DNA from: Nitrospiria bacterium
GTDB lineage: Bacteria > Nitrospirota > Nitrospiria > Nitrospirales > UBA8639
Length of the DNA: 8,153 nucleotides
Direction: 5' to 3'
Assembly: GCA_030430725.1 (NCBI GenBank)
Contig: JAUIKP010000130.1
Location: 1 to 8,153 of the forward strand
Shown piece by piece: positions 5,720-8,153 of this stretch. How positions within the stretch are numbered: the first letter of the stretch is position 1; every line of letters begins with the position of its first letter. Both the position numbers and the translations under genes were made by a program. The notes below the pieces were generated by a model. The model had not been told where the DNA came from, searched no databases, and worked only from the letters and a program-made list of their open reading frames with translations.

Positions 5720-7470
5720 GGACCTTCTGGCGAATCGTATCTTATCTGAAAGAGTACCGCCTGCGGTTGGTTGGCGCGTTTGTTTGTTCTGCCGGAGTGG
5801 CAGGATTATCAGCGGTCTATGCCTGGCTTGTCCAACCGGTTCTGGATGGAATTTTTATTGAGCGCAATCGAGACATGTTGCTCATCCTTCCGTTGGCTGT
5901 CCTGGGTGTCGCGATTTTGAAAGCGTCCTTTGCGTATGGACAGGGTTATCTCATGAGTTATGTCGGACACTGGCTCGTGTCCGATATTCGCCAACAATTG
6001 TTTATTCATATCGTGCGCCTGCCAATTCGGTTTCACGATGCGAATGCGTCAGGACGGTTGATGGCCAGGGTGATTAGCGACGTCAACGAAATGGCAAATG
6101 CCATTCCCAGTGTGTTGAAGGATATCTTTCAACAGGGACTGACGTTTGTGGCGATGCTGTCGGTGGTCTTTTACCAAAATTGGAAACTCGCGACGATTGT
6201 GTTGGTCGTACTACCCTTTTCCTCATTTGTGTTGGTCCGGGTCGGCCAACGGATTCGTAAACTTTCAAAACGTGGTCAAGAATCCATTGGAAAAATGGCT
6301 TCCGTATTAAAGGAAGCGTTTTCCGGTATCAAGATTGTGAAGGCCTACGGCCAGGAAGAGAAGGAGGCTCATCGATTCTCTTTGACGAATCAAGCCTTTC
6401 GGACAGCAAAAGTAAAGTCATCTCAAACCTCAGCGATGGCTTCTCCGCTTCTTGAAGTCATTGGAGTCTGCGGTGTGGCCTTTATTATCTGGTATGGGGG
6501 AGGATTAGTCATTGCCGGAGAGATGAAGCCCGGAGAGTTCTTTTCCTTTATGGCTGCCATGTTCATGGCATATGCCCCTCTCCGGAAAATGTCCGGAGCC
6601 AATGAGTCGGTCCAGCGTGCGCTTGCTGGTGCTCAGCGAGTGTTTCAAGTCCTTGACTTGGAAAGCGAATTAGCGAAAGACGAAGGCAAAAAGACTCTTC
6701 CCCCCATGGCGAAAAATTTGGAATTTTCCGGTGTTAATTTCAGGTATGAGGGCTCTGAAGAGGCGGCCTTGCATGAGATCAATTTCACAATCAAGGCGGG
6801 GGAGGTGGTGGCGTTCGTCGGGGCCAGTGGTAGTGGAAAAACCACCCTCGTGAGTTTGGTGCCACGGTTTTATCGTCCTACGGAAGGAACCGTGAAAATT
6901 GATGGTGAGGATATTCGGCTGGTTGATCGATCATCTCTGAGACGGCAAATCGGCATCGTGTCTCAAGAAACCGTGTTATTTGATGACACGATCAGGAATA
7001 ATATTGCCTATGGCCGTTTGGATGCGAGTGAGGAGGCGGTCATTGAGGCGGCTCGCGCCGCATTTGCCTGGGAATTTATTGAGCGGCTGCCTCAGGGGCT
7101 GGATACCCTGGTTGGTGAGAATGGGCTGAGATTATCGGGTGGACAACGTCAACGACTTGCTATTGCCAGGGCCATATTGCGGAATCCTCCGATTCTCATT
7201 CTGGATGAGGCAACGTCGGCCCTGGATTCGGAATCTGAAAAGCTGGTGCAGAAAGCTCTGGTAAATCTGGTCAAGGCCAGAACGACCTTGATCATTGCCC
7301 ACCGATTGTCCACGGTTCAACATGCAGATCGTATTGTGGTCATGAATCGTGGAAGAATTGAAGAGATCGGCACTCATGCCGCCTTACTCCAGCAGGGAGG
7401 CCTTTATACCCGATTGTATCAAACCCAATTTTTACTGACACAACCCGAACCGTTACCGACCACCTCGTAA
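5716..7470 (+). CDS. msbA: MsbA-type lipid A export ABC transporter (permease-ATPase fusion)
   Basis: A 584-residue half-transporter (E. coli MsbA 582) of the type that flips core-lipid A across the inner membrane as a homodimer. Residues 1-310 are the six-helix type IV exporter membrane domain, with hydrophobic stretches near 15-40, 55-75, 135-180 and 245-290. The coupling-helix region reads RFHDANASGRLMARVISDVN. The nucleotide-binding domain follows: Walker A GASGSGKTT from 369 with Lys375, a Q-loop in IGIVSQETVLFDD, signature LSGGQRQR from 473, Walker B ILILDEATSALD with Asp497/Glu498, and the H-loop His529 in IIAHRLSTV. All catalytic residues are present, so it should be active. The lipid A substrate is inferred from the ATGA overlap with lpxB and from family similarity. 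A generic multidrug exporter is the alternative but is less likely here. Confidence 0.94.
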   Translation: MRTFWRIVSYLKEYRLRLVGAFVCSAGVAGLSAVYAWLVQPVLDGIFIERNRDMLLILPLAVLGVAILKASFAYGQGYLMSYVGHWLVSDIRQQLFIHIVRLPIRFHDANASGRLMARVISDVNEMANAIPSVLKDIFQQGLTFVAMLSVVFYQNWKLATIVLVVLPFSSFVLVRVGQRIRKLSKRGQESIGKMASVLKEAFSGIKIVKAYGQEEKEAHRFSLTNQAFRTAKVKSSQTSAMASPLLEVIGVCGVAFIIWYGGGLVIAGEMKPGEFFSFMAAMFMAYAPLRKMSGANESVQRALAGAQRVFQVLDLESELAKDEGKKTLPPMAKNLEFSGVNFRYEGSEEAALHEINFTIKAGEVVAFVGASGSGKTTLVSLVPRFYRPTEGTVKIDGEDIRLVDRSSLRRQIGIVSQETVLFDDTIRNNIAYGRLDASEEAVIEAARAAFAWEFIERLPQGLDTLVGENGLRLSGGQRQRLAIARAILRNPPILILDEATSALDSESEKLVQKALVNLVKARTTLIIAHRLSTVQHADRIVVMNRGRIEEIGTHAALLQQGGLYTRLYQTQFLLTQPEPLPTTS

Positions 7471-7489
7471 ATCGAATGGCGAATTACCT

Positions 7490-8005
7490 ATGTTGAATTG
7501 GATCAAACTGTCGGTCGCTCCCCCATTGGCCGCACACATGATTCGCCTTTTGGGACATACGATGCGTATATCCACCGTCGGTGGGGAAGCCGTGGACGAC
7601 TTATATCGCCAAGGCCGAAAGATCATTATTGCCTTCTGGCATGGCCGTCAGTTGATGATGCCGTTGGCCTACCGGGGACGGCAGGCCTCAATTTTAATTA
7701 GCCAACATCGGGATGGAGAAATCATTGCGCGAATCATGGGTTATTTCGGATTCCAGTCCATTCGTGGGTCGAGCACACGCGGGGGGCTTCGAGCCACCAG
7801 GCAATTATTGAAGGCCGGGCGGAATGGCGGAGACCTGGTTGTGACGCCCGATGGCCCGAAGGGTCCAGCTTGCAGGGTACAATCGGGAGTGATTTACCTG
7901 GCAAAAGCGACGGGATTGCCCATTATTCCGTTAACCTTTGCCTGCTCAAAAAAAAAGTCTTTGCAAGTTGGGATCGCTTTCAGATTCCCTATCCTGGTGG
8001 GATAG
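7490..8005 (+). CDS. DUF374/LpxJ-like lysophospholipid acyltransferase, frame broken near C-terminus
   Basis: A DUF374-family (LPLAT-related) acyltransferase. Helicobacter pylori LpxJ, a lipid A late acyltransferase, belongs to this family, so a role in secondary acylation of lipid A next to msbA is plausible. The visible 171-residue frame has an N-terminal hydrophobic segment, the active-site-like IIIAFWHGRQLMMP (45-58, His51), SQHRDGEIIARI (71-82), RGSSTRGGLRA (92-102) and VTPDGPKGP (118-126). These are all hallmarks of the family. After FACSKKK (about 150-156) the frame leaves the family sequence and stops at 8003-8005. The expected continuation (VFASWDRF onward) is intact in the -1 frame from 7957 to the window end. 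The change occurs inside A9 (7948-7956). This could be an indel (real or from assembly), transcriptional slippage, or -1 ribosomal frameshifting. The start lies 19 nt after msbA with no clear Shine-Dalgarno sequence. Confidence 0.85.
   Translation: MLNWIKLSVAPPLAAHMIRLLGHTMRISTVGGEAVDDLYRQGRKIIIAFWHGRQLMMPLAYRGRQASILISQHRDGEIIARIMGYFGFQSIRGSSTRGGLRATRQLLKAGRNGGDLVVTPDGPKGPACRVQSGVIYLAKATGLPIIPLTFACSKKKSLQVGIAFRFPILVG
7948..7957 (+). other. A9G homopolymer slip site in the acyltransferase gene
   Basis: Nine A followed by G. In the upstream reading frame the end reads A AAA AAG (7951-7957), identical to the slippery heptamer of E. coli dnaX. A -1 slip gives Lys-Lys-Lys then Val-Phe-Ala-Ser-Trp-Asp, which matches the DUF374 family continuation. 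No Shine-Dalgarno-like stimulator is visible 10-15 nt upstream. Confidence 0.6.
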
Positions 8006-8153
8006 GGTTATTTGTGTGGGGCTCCCCCATCTGGGTAAGCGAAGAACTGTCCAACGAACAGCTGTCCGGTCCAGGGTTGAGGCTGGAAGATTCGTTGAAT
8101 CGGCTTACGGCTCAGGCCGAATTGGCTGTTCACGATTCCGATCCCGTTGATTC
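7957..8153 (+). pseudogene. C-terminal part of the DUF374 acyltransferase in the -1 frame (runs off the window)
   Basis: From GTC at 7957 the -1 frame stays open for 65 codons to the window edge. It reads VFASWDRFQIPYPGG, then GLFVWGSPIWV, then a helical stretch containing LEDSLNRLTAQAELAV. The SWDRF...P, hydrophobic GxPI and final LNRLTxxAE helix are what I expect of the C-terminus of DUF374 proteins. This is therefore the missing end of the gene at 7490 and not a separate gene. With the upstream part the joined product would be at least 221 residues, close to normal for the family. It is labelled pseudogene only because the frame is split in this sequence. Expression through slippage, or an assembly error, would make it functional. 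Confidence 0.75.
7987..8007 (+). other. Perfect 8-bp hairpin downstream of the slip site
   Basis: CCCTATCC (7987-7994), loop TGGTG, GGATAGGG (8000-8007). The zero-frame stop TAG (8003-8005) lies inside the 3' arm. The spacer from the slip site is 29 nt, longer than the usual 5-9 nt for a -1 frameshift stimulator, so a stimulatory role is doubtful. Confidence 0.4.

Noticed and set aside
6924..6933. 10-nt palindrome TGATCGATCA in msbA
   Set aside because: It lies in conserved coding sequence (Leu-Val-Asp-Arg-Ser-Ser) and is isolated; no related copies nearby.
7938..8150. Another + strand open frame overlapping the acyltransferase end
   Set aside because: Its translation is unlike any family and the other frame from 7957 clearly carries the DUF374 C-terminus.

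Overview
This window is a single-strand block of Gram-negative envelope-biogenesis genes, all on the + strand. The order is: bamA (3' end only), ompH/skp, fabZ, lpxA, lpxI, a Gfo/Idh/MocA-family NAD(P)-dependent oxidoreductase, lpxB, msbA, and a DUF374/LpxJ-like acyltransferase whose reading frame breaks at a run of nine A. I see no tRNA, rRNA, mobile element, CRISPR array or convincing intrinsic terminator. No intergenic gap exceeds about 90 nt.

Left part (1-1193): the last ~187 residues of the BamA outer-membrane barrel, then a periplasmic OmpH/Skp-type chaperone that may be a lipoprotein. Middle (1263-3496): fabZ, lpxA and lpxI, covering 3-hydroxyacyl-ACP supply/turnover, the first lipid A acylation and UDP-diacylglucosamine hydrolysis. 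Right (3584-8153): a dehydrogenase placed exactly where GnnA lies in organisms that make UDP-GlcNAc3N, then lpxB (disaccharide synthase) overlapping msbA (lipid A flippase) by ATGA, then the candidate late acyltransferase. lpxD, lpxC, lpxK, waaA and gnnB are not in the window.

Organism: moderate G+C, the bamA-ompH-fabZ-lpxA core, LpxI instead of LpxH, and the oxidoreductase between lpxI and lpxB fit a non-enterobacterial diderm such as Nitrospirota or a deltaproteobacterial-type lineage. I lean to Nitrospirota from overall protein flavour. This is inference and the confidence is only moderate.

The points most worth following up are these. (1) The acyltransferase frame is interrupted at a dnaX-like A AAA AAG slip site inside A9, and the missing C-terminus lies intact in the -1 frame. 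(2) An apparently orphan GnnA-like dehydrogenase co-occurs with an LpxA that has substitutions at the positions of E. coli Asp74/Lys76. Together these raise the possibility of a 3-amino-sugar (amide-linked) lipid A. (3) lpxD is absent from its usual place between ompH and fabZ.
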